This document shows positions 18,509 to 27,078 of a DNA stretch of 64,000 nt, piece after piece (the stretch's first letter is position 1; each line of letters begins with the position of its first letter). The stretch covers positions 558,001 through 622,000 of the forward strand of contig NZ_WTYI01000001.1 in assembly GCF_009827445.1 (NCBI RefSeq). The letters are read 5' to 3'. The notes beneath the pieces were generated by a model. The model had not been told where the DNA came from. It ran no database searches and saw nothing but the letters and a program-made list of their open reading frames with translations. The stretch comes from Qipengyuania aquimaris (GTDB lineage Bacteria; Pseudomonadota; Alphaproteobacteria; Sphingomonadales; Sphingomonadaceae). A program made the position numbers and the translations under genes.

Positions 18509-20440
18509 TCAGCGGTTCTGCCGCCCCTCGATCAGCCGCTCGACGAGGCTGGGATCGGCGAGTGTAGAGGTATCGCCCAGGGAACCGTAATCGTTCTCCG
18601 CGATCTTGCGTAGGATCCGGCGCATGATCTTGCCGGACCGCGTCTTGGGAAGGCCGTCGGTGAATTGGATATGGTCGGGTGAAGCGATCGGGCCGATCTC
18701 CGTCCGAACATGATTGCGCAGTTCGGTGTAAAGGGCGTCGGACCCGTCCTCGCCCGCGTTGAGCGTGACATAGCAGTAGATGCCCTGGCCCTTGATGTCG
18801 TGCGGGTATCCGACGACCGCGCTCTCGGCGACCAGCGGGTGCGAGACCAGCGCGCTTTCCACCTCGGCGGTGCCCATGCGGTGGCCGGACACGTTGATCA
18901 CATCGTCCACGCGGCCTGTTATGCGGTAATAGCCGTCCTCGTCGCGCTTGCAGCCATCGCCGGTGAAATACTTGCCGGCGTAGGTGCTGAAATAGGTCTG
19001 CACGAAACGTTCGTGATCGCCGTAAACGGTCCGCGCTTGACCGGGCCAGCTGTGGGTGATGCACAAATTGCCCTCGTTCGCGCCTTCCAGCACCGCGCCG
19101 TCATTGTCGACCAGCTGGAGCCGGACGCCGAAGAAGGGCAGTCCGGCGCTGCCCGGCTTCATGTCATGCGCACCGGGCAAGGTGGTCAGCATGCAGCCAC
19201 CCGTTTCGGTCTGCCACCAGGTGTCGATGATCGGGCAGCGCTCTTCCCCGACCACCTCGAAATACCAGCGCCATGCCTCCGGATTGATCGGTTCTCCGAC
19301 CGTCCCGAGCAGGCGCAGCGAAGAGCGGTCGTGCTTGGTCACGAAGTCGTCGCCTTCGCGCATCAGCGCGCGGATCGCCGTGGGTGCGGTGTAGAGAATA
19401 TTGACCTTGTGCTTTTCGACCACCTGCCAGAAGCGGCCGTGATCGGGATAATTCGGCACGCCTTCGAAAATGACCTGCGTGGCCCCGTTCAGCAGCGGCC
19501 CGTAGGCGATATAGCTGTGCCCGGTGACCCAGCCGATATCGGCGGAACACCAGAAGACTTCGCCCGGCTGGTAGTCGAAAATGTAGTTGAAGGTCGTCGC
19601 CGTCCACACGCCATATCCGCCGGTCGTATGGACCACGCCCTTCGGCTTCCCGGTCGAACCCGAGGTGTAGAGGATGAAGAGCGGATCTTCGGCATCCATC
19701 GGCTCGCACGGGCAATCCGCGTTGGAGCGGACGTCATGGTACCAGTGGTCGCGGCCCTCGGTCATCGGAACGTCTGCGCCGGTGTGCTTCACCACCAGCA
19801 TCCCGTCGAGCGGAGTGTCGTGATCCGGCTCTGCCAGGGCGGCATCGACATTAGTTTTCAGCGGCACCCGCTTGCTACCGCGCAGGCCCTCGTCTGCGGT
19901 TACGACGAAACGGCTGCCGCAGCCCTCGATACGGCCGGCCAAAGCCTCGGGCGAGAAACCGCCGAATACGACCGAATGGATCGCCCCGAGCCGTGCGCAG
20001 GCGAGCATGGCCAGCACGCCTTCGATAATCATCGGCATGTAAATCGTGACGCGATCACCCTTCTTCACGCCGATGGCCTTGAGCGCATTCGCCATAGCGA
20101 CGACTTCGGACTGCAACTCGCTATAGGTCAGCGTGCGACCCGCGCTCTGCGGATCGTCCCGCTCGAAAATCAGGGCCGTCGCATCGGGGCGCGAGGCGGC
20201 ATGGCGGTCGACGGCATTGTGGCACAGGTTGAGCTTCCCGTCCGCGAACCACGCGATGTCGACCGGGTCGAAAGACCACTCACCGCCCTTGGTCGGTGCC
20301 TTCACCCAGTCCAGCCGCTCCGCCTGCTCGAGCCAGAACGCATCGCTGTCTTCGACCGAACGGCGGTACATCGTTTCGTAGTCGCTGCTGGTGCAGTGCG
20401 TGGCTGCCGAACTCTGCGGGCGTTTGACGGTGTCGAGCAT
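18509..20440 (-). CDS. acs: Acetyl-CoA synthetase
   Basis: This enzyme activates acetate with ATP and CoA to acetyl-CoA. The 643-residue product has the P-loop [11 protein letters not shown], the ATP/AMP region WQTETGG, the hinge region [17 protein letters not shown], and the C-terminal [14 protein letters not shown] containing the Lys usually controlled by acetylation. The start at 20440 was chosen because AAGGGAGA precedes it at good distance; the open frame extends 25 codons further. The gene is divergent from the porin gene and followed by the regulator gene. Confidence 0.97.
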   Translation of the reverse strand: MLDTVKRPQSSAATHCTSSDYETMYRRSVEDSDAFWLEQAERLDWVKAPTKGGEWSFDPVDIAWFADGKLNLCHNAVDRHAASRPDATALIFERDDPQSAGRTLTYSELQSEVVAMANALKAIGVKKGDRVTIYMPMIIEGVLAMLACARLGAIHSVVFGGFSPEALAGRIEGCGSRFVVTADEGLRGSKRVPLKTNVDAALAEPDHDTPLDGMLVVKHTGADVPMTEGRDHWYHDVRSNADCPCEPMDAEDPLFILYTSGSTGKPKGVVHTTGGYGVWTATTFNYIFDYQPGEVFWCSADIGWVTGHSYIAYGPLLNGATQVIFEGVPNYPDHGRFWQVVEKHKVNILYTAPTAIRALMREGDDFVTKHDRSSLRLLGTVGEPINPEAWRWYFEVVGEERCPIIDTWWQTETGGCMLTTLPGAHDMKPGSAGLPFFGVRLQLVDNDGAVLEGANEGNLCITHSWPGQARTVYGDHERFVQTYFSTYAGKYFTGDGCKRDEDGYYRITGRVDDVINVSGHRMGTAEVESALVSHPLVAESAVVGYPHDIKGQGIYCYVTLNAGEDGSDALYTELRNHVRTEIGPIASPDHIQFTDGLPKTRSGKIMRRILRKIAENDYGSLGDTSTLADPSLVERLIEGRQNR

Positions 20441-20581
20441 GAAAGTGTCTCCCTTCAGCGACGGCATAGCAGGTAAGCGGCCAGTCGCGCTTTCAGACGA
20501 AGGTCTTACGACCAATCGCCCATTTATCCAGTCCAGCCTTGCCCATCATAATCGCCCGACAAGAAAAAGAGGGAGGTTGGA

Positions 20582-21970
20582 ATGACTGGGAAGTCCTTGA
20601 AACTGGCGTTGCGAACCGGCTTGCTCGCTTCGACCTGCCTGATCGCCGTGCCAGTTTCGGCGCAGGATGCCGACGTCGAGGAGCGTCTCGAGCGCCTCGA
20701 AGCGCTGGTCATGCAATTGGTGGAACGTCTCGACGCCAAGGATGGCGAAATGGATGCGGCCCGCGCGGAAACCGTCGCGGCCACGCAGCAGGCGCTGGCC
20801 GAGACCCGCGCCCTGCAACTGCGGCAGGAAGAACTGGCCGCGCAGATCGACGAACCCAAGAAGCAGGAAGACAAGGGCTTCCGCGTCGGCAACACAACGG
20901 TGTCCTACGCCGGCTATGTAAAGCTCGACGCGATCAGCCAGCGCACCAGCGGCGGCCAGGTCGCCTCCGGCAGTATCGTGCGCGACTTCCTGATCCCCGG
21001 GGCCATCCCCGTCGGCGGAGACGGGTCGGGCTGGGACACGGATTTCAACGCCCGCCAATCGCGTTTCATCTTCAAGACCGCGACCGATGTCGGCGCCGAA
21101 CATACGCTCAATTCGCAGATCGAGCTCGACTTCATGGTGACTCCCGACGGGGATGAGCGGATTTCCAACGGCTACACACCACGCCTACGCCAAGCCTTCA
21201 TCACTTATGACAACTGGCTGTTCGGCCAGGCCTGGACGACCTTCCAGAATGTCGGGGCCTTGCCGGAAAGCCTCGACTTCATCGGCACGACGCCGGGCAC
21301 GATCTTCGCCCGCCAGCCGATGATCCGCTACACTGACGGCGGGCTGATGCTGGCGGTGGAACAGCCCGAGACGACCGTGACATCGAGCACGGGCGCGCGG
21401 GTCATAGCGGGCGACGATTCGCTCCCCGATATCGTTGCCCGCTATAATTTCAGCGGCGACTGGGGCTCGCTGTCCGCATCGGGCATCCTGCGCAATCTCA
21501 AGATTTCGGAGGACGATTTCGGCACTGATGGCGACAGCGCGTTGGGGTACGGGGTCAGCTTGTCCGGCAAGCTCAAGCTGGGCGAACGCGACGATTTCCG
21601 GTTCATGGGAACGGTGGGTGACGGGTTGGGGCGCTATATCGGCCTCAACATCGTCAATGATGCCGCGCTGGACCTCGACGACAATCTCGACCCGATCTTC
21701 ACTTATTCGGGTTTCGGAGCCTATCGCCACATGTGGTCCGACAAGGTCCGCTCCAACATTGCGGCGTCCTATTTCAAGGCCGACAATCCGGTATTGCTGA
21801 CCTCCGGTGCGGTTACCGACGAAAGCTGGAACGTGCTGGCGAATATCATTTACTCGCCCGTCAAACCGGTCGATATCGGGATCGAGTATATGTACGCGGA
21901 ACGCACGCTGGAAAACGGCCAGTCGGGCAATCTGCAGAAAATCCAGGTATCGACGAAATACTCGTTCTGA
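20582..21970 (+). CDS. DcaP-like outer-membrane porin
   Basis: A 462-residue protein with a clear signal peptide ending VPVSAQ, a short coiled coil (about residues 30–80, heptads of EERLERLEALVMQLVERL), and then a β-strand-rich barrel ending in a terminal Phe (STKYSF). The coiled-coil-plus-barrel plan with SYAGYVKLDA fits the DcaP family of trimeric porins, which pass small carboxylic acids. It is divergent from acs, so it is plausibly the outer-membrane entry route for acetate or other short acids. The start follows GGGAGG. Confidence 0.85.
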   Translation: MTGKSLKLALRTGLLASTCLIAVPVSAQDADVEERLERLEALVMQLVERLDAKDGEMDAARAETVAATQQALAETRALQLRQEELAAQIDEPKKQEDKGFRVGNTTVSYAGYVKLDAISQRTSGGQVASGSIVRDFLIPGAIPVGGDGSGWDTDFNARQSRFIFKTATDVGAEHTLNSQIELDFMVTPDGDERISNGYTPRLRQAFITYDNWLFGQAWTTFQNVGALPESLDFIGTTPGTIFARQPMIRYTDGGLMLAVEQPETTVTSSTGARVIAGDDSLPDIVARYNFSGDWGSLSASGILRNLKISEDDFGTDGDSALGYGVSLSGKLKLGERDDFRFMGTVGDGLGRYIGLNIVNDAALDLDDNLDPIFTYSGFGAYRHMWSDKVRSNIAASYFKADNPVLLTSGAVTDESWNVLANIIYSPVKPVDIGIEYMYAERTLENGQSGNLQKIQVSTKYSF

Positions 21971-22000
21971 CTTCAGGGCATGTAAGCCCGCAAACGAAAA

Positions 22001-22058
22001 CGCGCCGCTGGTGGCTGGATGTTCCCAAAGGAATGCCAGGCCGCCGCGGCGCGATTTT
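22001..22058 (+). terminator. Large terminator hairpin after the porin
   Basis: The arms CGCGCCGC (22001) and GCGGCGCG (ending 22053) enclose further pairing (GGTGGC with GCCGCC, TGG with CCA, TTCC with GGAA) and are followed by ATTTTAG. It lies 12 bases before the left attachment repeat. Before the island arrived it would have separated the porin gene from the convergent tRNA-Pro gene. Confidence 0.85.
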
Positions 22059-22069
22059 AGTTCGTGATC

Positions 22070-22092
22070 GAAATGGTCGGGGAGAGAGGATT
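22070..22092. repeat. Left attachment site (attL), 23-bp core
   Basis: Identical over 23 bases to 35958–35980. It begins GAAATGGTCGG and ends GAGAGGATT. Read on the minus strand it is the last part of a tRNA-Pro gene with its CCA end. This copy is not attached to a complete tRNA and marks the chromosome–island junction. Confidence 0.93.
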
Positions 22093-22163
22093 TTGGACAG
22101 ACTGCGTCACAAGGCTTTGAGGCGCCTATCTTTCTGATTTCACGAGGGGAATTTCCTGACCGC

Positions 22164-22183
22164 TGTATAGGAAACTGTATAAT
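22164..22183. promoter_or_regulatory. Putative integrase arm-type site, left end
   Basis: Two TGTATA words in direct orientation, TGTATA-N6-TGTATAAT. The same words with identical spacing occur near the right end (35890–35909). They start 71 bases inside the left core repeat, as expected of arm-type binding sites of a tyrosine integrase. The function is inferred from position and symmetry. Confidence 0.55.
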
Positions 22184-22286
22184 CGGTGCTCAATAATTCG
22201 GTCCTATATCGGCAGGTAAGTTGCCGAACCAAACATAAAAATAGCCTCGATTGGCGTGCTCGTTCTCGCTCTGTAGGCGTTTGCAG

Positions 22287-24023
22287 ATGAGCACTACACG
22301 AAAGCGCGCGAAGGCGTGCACGCCCGACAAATACCTTTGGCTGCGAGGCTCTATCTATTGGTTCCGATATGGAGTGCCGAAACGTTTCCAGTCTGTGGAA
22401 GCACGCAAGCTGATTCAGGTTTCGCTAAAGACCAATGATTTGCGAGAGGCTCGTCTTTTAACGGGCAAAATGCGGGCAGATTTACATTCGGAATGGGAAG
22501 GCCGGTTGAATGGCTCTGCAAGCCCAGCCGCTTACCCGCCCGATCATCTTGATATGACTTTGGAAGCTACCGAGGCGGCATATTCGCGCATTCGGCCCAA
22601 GCTGGAAAATCTCGCCAAACAGCAAGAGCTTGATAACCAGCAGGCCTATGATGCCTACCTGCGCAAACTTCGCAACACTCGCGATGATTTCCTGAGGGCT
22701 AAGGCTTGTAAGCCCTTATCCGTTTGGTCCGATTTGGCTGATCGCCGCATCAGCAAAAATAACTGGATTCTACCGCAAGGGTCGGAAGGCTACGACACAT
22801 TTGTCGACATGATCGCTGAGGCAGCAATTGAGGCCTTTAATATCGAGATTGCTAGGCGAGAGGGCCAGTTTGCTGCTGAGCCATCGAGTCTGGTCGTTAA
22901 GGCTGGCCTAAAAGCCAAAGATGACACCGCCAAGGACGGGGAGACCATTCTTGATCTCTTTGATCGCTATGCGGCTCAGCGGCTGGCAGAGGGCAGAAAA
23001 CGCGAAGATGGTATCACCCAAGACCGAAAGGTGATTGATTCATTTGCGAAGTTCGTAGGCCCTCGCAAAAGTATCAAGGGTCTCACCCCAGCGGATATTA
23101 GAGATTGGCGCGATACGCTCGCCGCACTGCCTCCAACCTATCAAAAGGCTAAAGCCTATGAAGGCCTATCAATGCGCCAAGCCGCTGCGAAGGCGAAGGC
23201 TATCGGTGCGAAAACTATCAGCCCAGTTACTGTCAATAAGCACCTATCAACACTGTCTCCATTTCTCGGCTGGTGCGTTACCAATGCCTATGCAGACAGG
23301 AACCCATGCGACGGGCTGTTCTTCGGCATTGTAAAAGGAAAGAACCCTAGGCCGCCGTTCTCAAAGGGGCAGCTTGAGAAAATCTTTGCTTCCTCTCTCT
23401 TCACTGGCTTCTTGCGTGAGGGGCAAGAGCATAAGCCTGGAATCCAGAGAGCGGATGATTGGCGATATTGGATACCGATTGTTTGTTTGTTCACCGGAGC
23501 AAGGGTTGGGGAAATCGCGCAGCTTCGGATCGAAGACATTCAGCTTGATGATGGCATACCTTTCCTGCTCATTCGACATGACGAGAGCACAGGACAGCGC
23601 ACCAAGTCAGGTGCCAGCCGCGTTTGCCCCATTCACAGTGAGCTAAAGCGGATTGGCTTTCTAAGCTTCGTGGAAAGACAGCGGAGCCGAGCCAATGGCA
23701 AAGCAACCTGTCAGCTATTTCCAGAATTAGAGCCGAATGAGAGAGGCCATATCGGCGCAAAGCCTTCTCGCTTCTGGCGTGACTATCTCAAGCGAATTGG
23801 TGTCAAATCCGGCAATGATGGCCTCGGAGCGCATTCCTTCCGCCACACAATGGCCGATGCATTGCGGACCGCTGGCTATCTGGATGATGAGATTGAAGTA
23901 GCTTTGGGCCACAATCAGAAGACCGTCACCGCTGGTTACGGGAGGGTAAGGCAAGGGACTGTCAAACGCATCAACACGATGCTGGAAGCTATAACCCACA
24001 GCTATATTTCATTCTCGAAATAG
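22287..24023 (+). CDS. int: Tyrosine site-specific integrase
   Basis: A 578-residue recombinase with an N-terminal Trp/Tyr-rich segment (KYLWLRGSIYWFRYGVPKRF), as in DUF6538-containing integrases, a helical core-binding domain, and a C-terminal catalytic domain. Visible catalytic residues are the first Arg in GARVGEIAQL, HSFRH (His-x-x-Arg), the second His in LGHNQKT and the nucleophile Tyr in TAGYGRV. The ATG at 22287 was preferred over an upstream in-frame ATG because the protein then begins STTRKRAK, directly before the conserved segment. It lies next to attL, reads inward and should catalyse integration into tRNA-Pro. Confidence 0.93.
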   Translation: MSTTRKRAKACTPDKYLWLRGSIYWFRYGVPKRFQSVEARKLIQVSLKTNDLREARLLTGKMRADLHSEWEGRLNGSASPAAYPPDHLDMTLEATEAAYSRIRPKLENLAKQQELDNQQAYDAYLRKLRNTRDDFLRAKACKPLSVWSDLADRRISKNNWILPQGSEGYDTFVDMIAEAAIEAFNIEIARREGQFAAEPSSLVVKAGLKAKDDTAKDGETILDLFDRYAAQRLAEGRKREDGITQDRKVIDSFAKFVGPRKSIKGLTPADIRDWRDTLAALPPTYQKAKAYEGLSMRQAAAKAKAIGAKTISPVTVNKHLSTLSPFLGWCVTNAYADRNPCDGLFFGIVKGKNPRPPFSKGQLEKIFASSLFTGFLREGQEHKPGIQRADDWRYWIPIVCLFTGARVGEIAQLRIEDIQLDDGIPFLLIRHDESTGQRTKSGASRVCPIHSELKRIGFLSFVERQRSRANGKATCQLFPELEPNERGHIGAKPSRFWRDYLKRIGVKSGNDGLGAHSFRHTMADALRTAGYLDDEIEVALGHNQKTVTAGYGRVRQGTVKRINTMLEAITHSYISFSK

Positions 24024-24056
24024 CCCTGCCCTATTGAGGATTCAGGATTGGCAAAA

Positions 24057-24087
24057 AGGTTAGATTAGATGGCAATCTAATCAACCT
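24057..24087. repeat. 13-bp inverted repeat downstream of the integrase
   Basis: AGGTT + GATTAGAT on the left pairs with ATCTAATC + AACCT on the right, giving 13 pairs with one bulged A and a GGCA loop. It starts 33 bases after the integrase stop. No T-run follows, so a simple terminator is doubtful. It could be a protein-binding palindrome or a cruciform. Confidence 0.75.
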
Positions 24088-24233
24088 GATAAACGCCCTA
24101 TGCCGAGGTAGAAAATAAGCCCTTATAACAAACATGAAATAAGCTATTGTCTGAAAAAATGCCATAAAAATTTTTTCAAAGTAAAAATGAATGAAATAAA
24201 TCACCGACGATTTATGGGCTCAGAGAAATCGTG

Positions 24234-24291
24234 CAAACACGAATCACGCCGGACATGAGGTCCGGCGGAATTTATTTGTATTTGCAAGGAA
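24234..24291 (+). promoter_or_regulatory. Structured leader before the small ORF
   Basis: A perfect 8-bp stem, CGCCGGAC / GTCCGGCG (24247–24267), with loop ATGAG, is nested inside a weaker outer pairing of TGCAAACAC with GTATTTGCA. The outer right arm ends next to the AAGGA ribosome-binding site of the ORF that starts at 24298. The inner hairpin is G+C-rich within very A+T-rich surroundings and is followed by AATTTATTT, so it may be a terminator or an attenuator-like leader. Confidence 0.5.
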
Positions 24292-24297
24292 TTTTTT

Positions 24298-24534
24298 ATG
24301 AGTAAACCGCATTCATTTTCAAAGGAATTAAAGACTAAGCAGTTGTTCGAGTCTAAACGGGCTCGCACTGGCGGAGCGATATTCATTGGCAAGGGGCATT
24401 TGATAAAATCGCTTTGCATGAAGACTCTAATTTCAGAGATTAATTGTAGGGCTGGATTTGTATTGATGGAATATGGATCGTTTTACCTAGTTTTATGTAA
24501 TTCAGGAACTGGGACAGTCATTTCAACTAAATAG
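24298..24534 (+). CDS. Small island protein of unknown function
   Basis: A 78-residue product (MSKPHSFSKELKTK…) with a basic N-terminal third and a hydrophobic C-terminal half containing two Cys. An AAGGA lies seven bases before the ATG. I recognise no family. It sits alone between two structured DNA regions and the polymerase-like gene. The good ribosome-binding site and normal composition support coding, but comparative evidence is lacking. Confidence 0.45.
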   Translation: MSKPHSFSKELKTKQLFESKRARTGGAIFIGKGHLIKSLCMKTLISEINCRAGFVLMEYGSFYLVLCNSGTGTVISTK

Positions 24535-24544
24535 ATCATTTGTA

Positions 24545-24606
24545 TTCTCCCTTTGTCCTCCCTTTAGGTGTCACCAATATACTTAAAGAGGAGGAAGGGG
24601 GGAGGG
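24545..24606. repeat. Pyrimidine/purine inverted repeat before the polymerase-like gene
   Basis: TCCTCCCTTTA (24556–24566) pairs with TAAAGAGGAGGA (24584–24595) with one bulge. The loop carries its own small palindrome, GGTGTCACC. A purine run GGAGGAAGGGGGGAGGGGG continues to 24608. Position and structure suggest a regulatory or replication-related site, but no function is shown. Confidence 0.5.
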
Positions 24607-24637
24607 GGCTATACTAGAAACACTTTGGGGATTGTTG

Positions 24638-25915
24638 GTGGAAATAGAGCGGGAAAATGCGTCCTATTTGAACCTGCGTTTAGAGCCTTGCTCCGATGAA
24701 GCTCAGGCGTTCGTCTGTAAGGTTTCAAGCCAGACATGGGCTTCAAGTGACAGCAAGCGCCCCAGGCCTTCTAAACTACACGAAGAAGCTACAGGGGCTT
24801 TTATAGCCGACTTGCTCACTTGTCATGCTCAAGACCCTTCAAAGTGTCTCTACCGTTCGATGATGGCATCTAGCTTCACGGGGGAGCGCATTGGTTATCG
24901 CGCTTTTAGACGGCTGGTCGAAGGCTCGGTCTCTGCCAAACTTGTATCGGTTGTGGGCGGAACTGGGGGAGGAAACGAGATTGGGTTGGCAACTCGCTTC
25001 AAGGCAACGGTATCACTGATTAGTTTAGCTGATAAATGCGGCATTGACCTCGAGAAGCTAGACACGCATTTCCGCCCTATCCCCCGCCCCTCTCGTATCG
25101 CCTATCCCTTATTGCTTAGGGGCGCTTCTAGACAGGTAGGGTGCAAGAAGGAGCAGGGTCGAAACATTCCAGTCGATTATGGAAAGCCTGAGGCCGCTGC
25201 GCTTGCAGAGCAGGTGAACGATCTGAACACCTTTTTTGCAGACATTCAGATCGAACCTGCAAGCGATCACTTGGCCTTCCATCGTATTTTCAACGAGGGC
25301 GACACTCGTGGGTTTGCTTGGAACAAAGGTGGTCGTCTCTACTCCATGGGCAACAGTTATCAGCAGCGGAAGCACGCGGTGCGCTCCTGCATGAAACTAG
25401 AAGGTGAGGCTGTTGTCGAGATCGATATTAGAGCCAGTCACCTAACCATCCTACACGCCAAACTAGGCCAGGCCTTCGACCCAAGTTCCAGAGACCCATA
25501 TTCTCACCCTGCGATTCCGCGTGAGGTGTTGAAGGGGTGGGTAGCAATGACTCTGGGGCATGACCGTTTTCATCGAGCTTGGACAAAAGATAAGAAGGCC
25601 GACTACCACAATGAGACAGGGCGTGACCTACGCAAAGATTTCCCCATCAAGGGCGTTCGAGAAGAAGCTTTGAAACTCCATCCAGTGTTGCGCGGGTGGC
25701 CCACCTGCGATGTTCGGTGGGGTGATTTACAATTCATCGAAAGCTGTGCTGTGATTGATACTGTGCACCAGCTGGCCCGAGAGCCTAGGCTTCCTGCGCT
25801 CCCGGTGCATGACTCAATAATTGTGCCAGTGTCTAAAAGGGAATTGGCGTGCTCGGTGTTAAAGGCCAACTTCAAAAAACATGTCGGAGTTGAGCCAGCT
25901 TTGTCGATCAGGTAG
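24638..25915 (+). CDS. Putative minimal family-A polymerase-like protein
   Basis: About 425 residues; GTG at 24638 is the likely start because GGGG lies at proper distance, but TTG codons at 24632 and 24635 are possible. The C-terminal half follows the order of a family-A polymerase palm: GGRLYSMGNSYQQRKHAVRS (like the pre-motif A region of Pol I), motif A-like VEIDIRASHLTILHA (Asp 263), a motif B-like REVLKGWVAMTLG (Lys 299), a helix LQFIESCAVIDTVHQLARE, and motif C-like LPVHDSIIVPV (His 391–Asp 392). There is no exonuclease domain and the N-terminal ~200 residues are unfamiliar. A replication or primer-synthesis role for the island is inferred, not shown. Confidence 0.6.
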   Translation: MEIERENASYLNLRLEPCSDEAQAFVCKVSSQTWASSDSKRPRPSKLHEEATGAFIADLLTCHAQDPSKCLYRSMMASSFTGERIGYRAFRRLVEGSVSAKLVSVVGGTGGGNEIGLATRFKATVSLISLADKCGIDLEKLDTHFRPIPRPSRIAYPLLLRGASRQVGCKKEQGRNIPVDYGKPEAAALAEQVNDLNTFFADIQIEPASDHLAFHRIFNEGDTRGFAWNKGGRLYSMGNSYQQRKHAVRSCMKLEGEAVVEIDIRASHLTILHAKLGQAFDPSSRDPYSHPAIPREVLKGWVAMTLGHDRFHRAWTKDKKADYHNETGRDLRKDFPIKGVREEALKLHPVLRGWPTCDVRWGDLQFIESCAVIDTVHQLAREPRLPALPVHDSIIVPVSKRELACSVLKANFKKHVGVEPALSIR

Positions 25916-26381
25916 GCACCTTCTACTGGATGATTATTTCTCATTGCGGAGCAGAAATTTGCGAAACGAAGACCTGATCGTCCTAGCGGTTGATATTACC
26001 TCGGCCTACGTTGCTAGCAACCAGATTGCTTCCGAAAGGGTGGGGAGCCTAGTTGCGAACATCCATGGTGCACTCGCTAACCTTGGCAAGGAACAGTTCG
26101 AGGCCGAAGCTCCGGAACCTGCCGTGTCGATAAGGGCCAGCATCAAGAAGGATCATCTTGTTTGCTTAGCATGTGGCAAGAAGATGAAGATGCTTAAGCG
26201 GCACCTTTCAACTGAGCATGGCATGACGCCCAAAGAATACCGCGAAGCCTACGGTCTTCCAGATAGCTACTCTCTTGTAGCTCCGGACTATGCAAAAACC
26301 CGAAGCGACCTCGCTAAGAAAATTGGCTTGGGCAAAAACCCAAATCAAAAGCGCGGCAGGAAGGCGGCTGGTAGCAAATAA
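25881..26381 (+). CDS. MucR/Ros-family zinc-finger regulator
   Basis: The family signature is clear: DLIVLAVDITSAYVASNQIA near the N-terminus, then the Ros-type zinc finger CLACGKKMKMLKRHLSTEHG (Cys-x2-Cys … His … His) and MTPKEYREAYGLP. The basic tail KNPNQKRGRKAAGSK is typical. MucR proteins bind A+T-rich DNA and silence or coordinate genes. The ATG at 25881 overlaps the polymerase-like gene by 35 bases. A TTG at 25959 with GGAG seven bases upstream fits the family N-terminus better and may be the true start. It may control the other island genes. Confidence 0.88.
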   Translation: MSELSQLCRSGRHLLLDDYFSLRSRNLRNEDLIVLAVDITSAYVASNQIASERVGSLVANIHGALANLGKEQFEAEAPEPAVSIRASIKKDHLVCLACGKKMKMLKRHLSTEHGMTPKEYREAYGLPDSYSLVAPDYAKTRSDLAKKIGLGKNPNQKRGRKAAGSK

Positions 26382-27078
26382 TACGACCAAGCTCAGCCGG
26401 AGGACCTGACATACCGCAGGAGGCTTGAGAATGCCCCAGGATTGCGTTTTGGGGCCATTTGGCCAGTAGGGTAGCCAAAACAAATAAAACGCACAGAGGG
26501 CCCTTAAAATCGCTTACGCGGAGAGGCGAAGTTTGCGATTATTATAGGGGCTATGGAAAATAGAAGTCTTAGAATTTATTGGTATTGATTAAACCTATCC
26601 GTTCATAAATTTTCACTCGAAATAACTTAAGCTCACAAACCTATCTTCATTTAGATAAGTTCAGAAATGTTTATGTAAGTTTAGGCCTCTGCGAGCCATT
26701 TCAACGCCCACCGGCCTTTGGCAGGAAGATAACCGCAAAATCGATGGTTGGTTGGGTTGTTTGAAGTCAGGCCGCGCTGATCCTCCAATCCTCACATAGC
26801 GAATGTCTGCTTTGGTCGGCTGGCAAGAAGCGCCGATGTCAGGTTTTGGGTGGAGAGCTAACTCCCATTTTTCTCAGATCTGCGTTCAGCAAGAAACGAG
26901 AGGCATAACTATTATGCCTTTGGACGCGCTATATAATTTGCCGCGCTCCGTTTCGTTGAATTGGGGTCAATCGAAGCATTGTCTTGCGAGCAACCAATGA
27001 GAATTGGTCAGAAGTTTGTCGGTCGTTTGGATTTAGGCTACATTGAGATCAACTGCAAAACCTCAATTGGGACCTCAG
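26382..27078. other. Long A+T-rich intergenic region
   Basis: About 700 bases without a convincing gene. Open frames at 26803–27000 and 26961–27173 have no family resemblance. Bases 26560–26690 are markedly A+T-rich and contain TATCT/AGATA and other short repeats, suitable for promoters or MucR binding. Two similar words, ATGTCTGCTTTGGTCGGC (from 26803) and ATGTCAGGTTTTGGGTGG (from 26836), look like degraded copies of one intergenic repeat. Confidence 0.5.

Noticed and set aside
18710-20476. 588-codon open frame antisense to acs
   Set aside because: Complete overlap with a certain gene, low-complexity His/Arg/Ala composition, and no recognisable domain.
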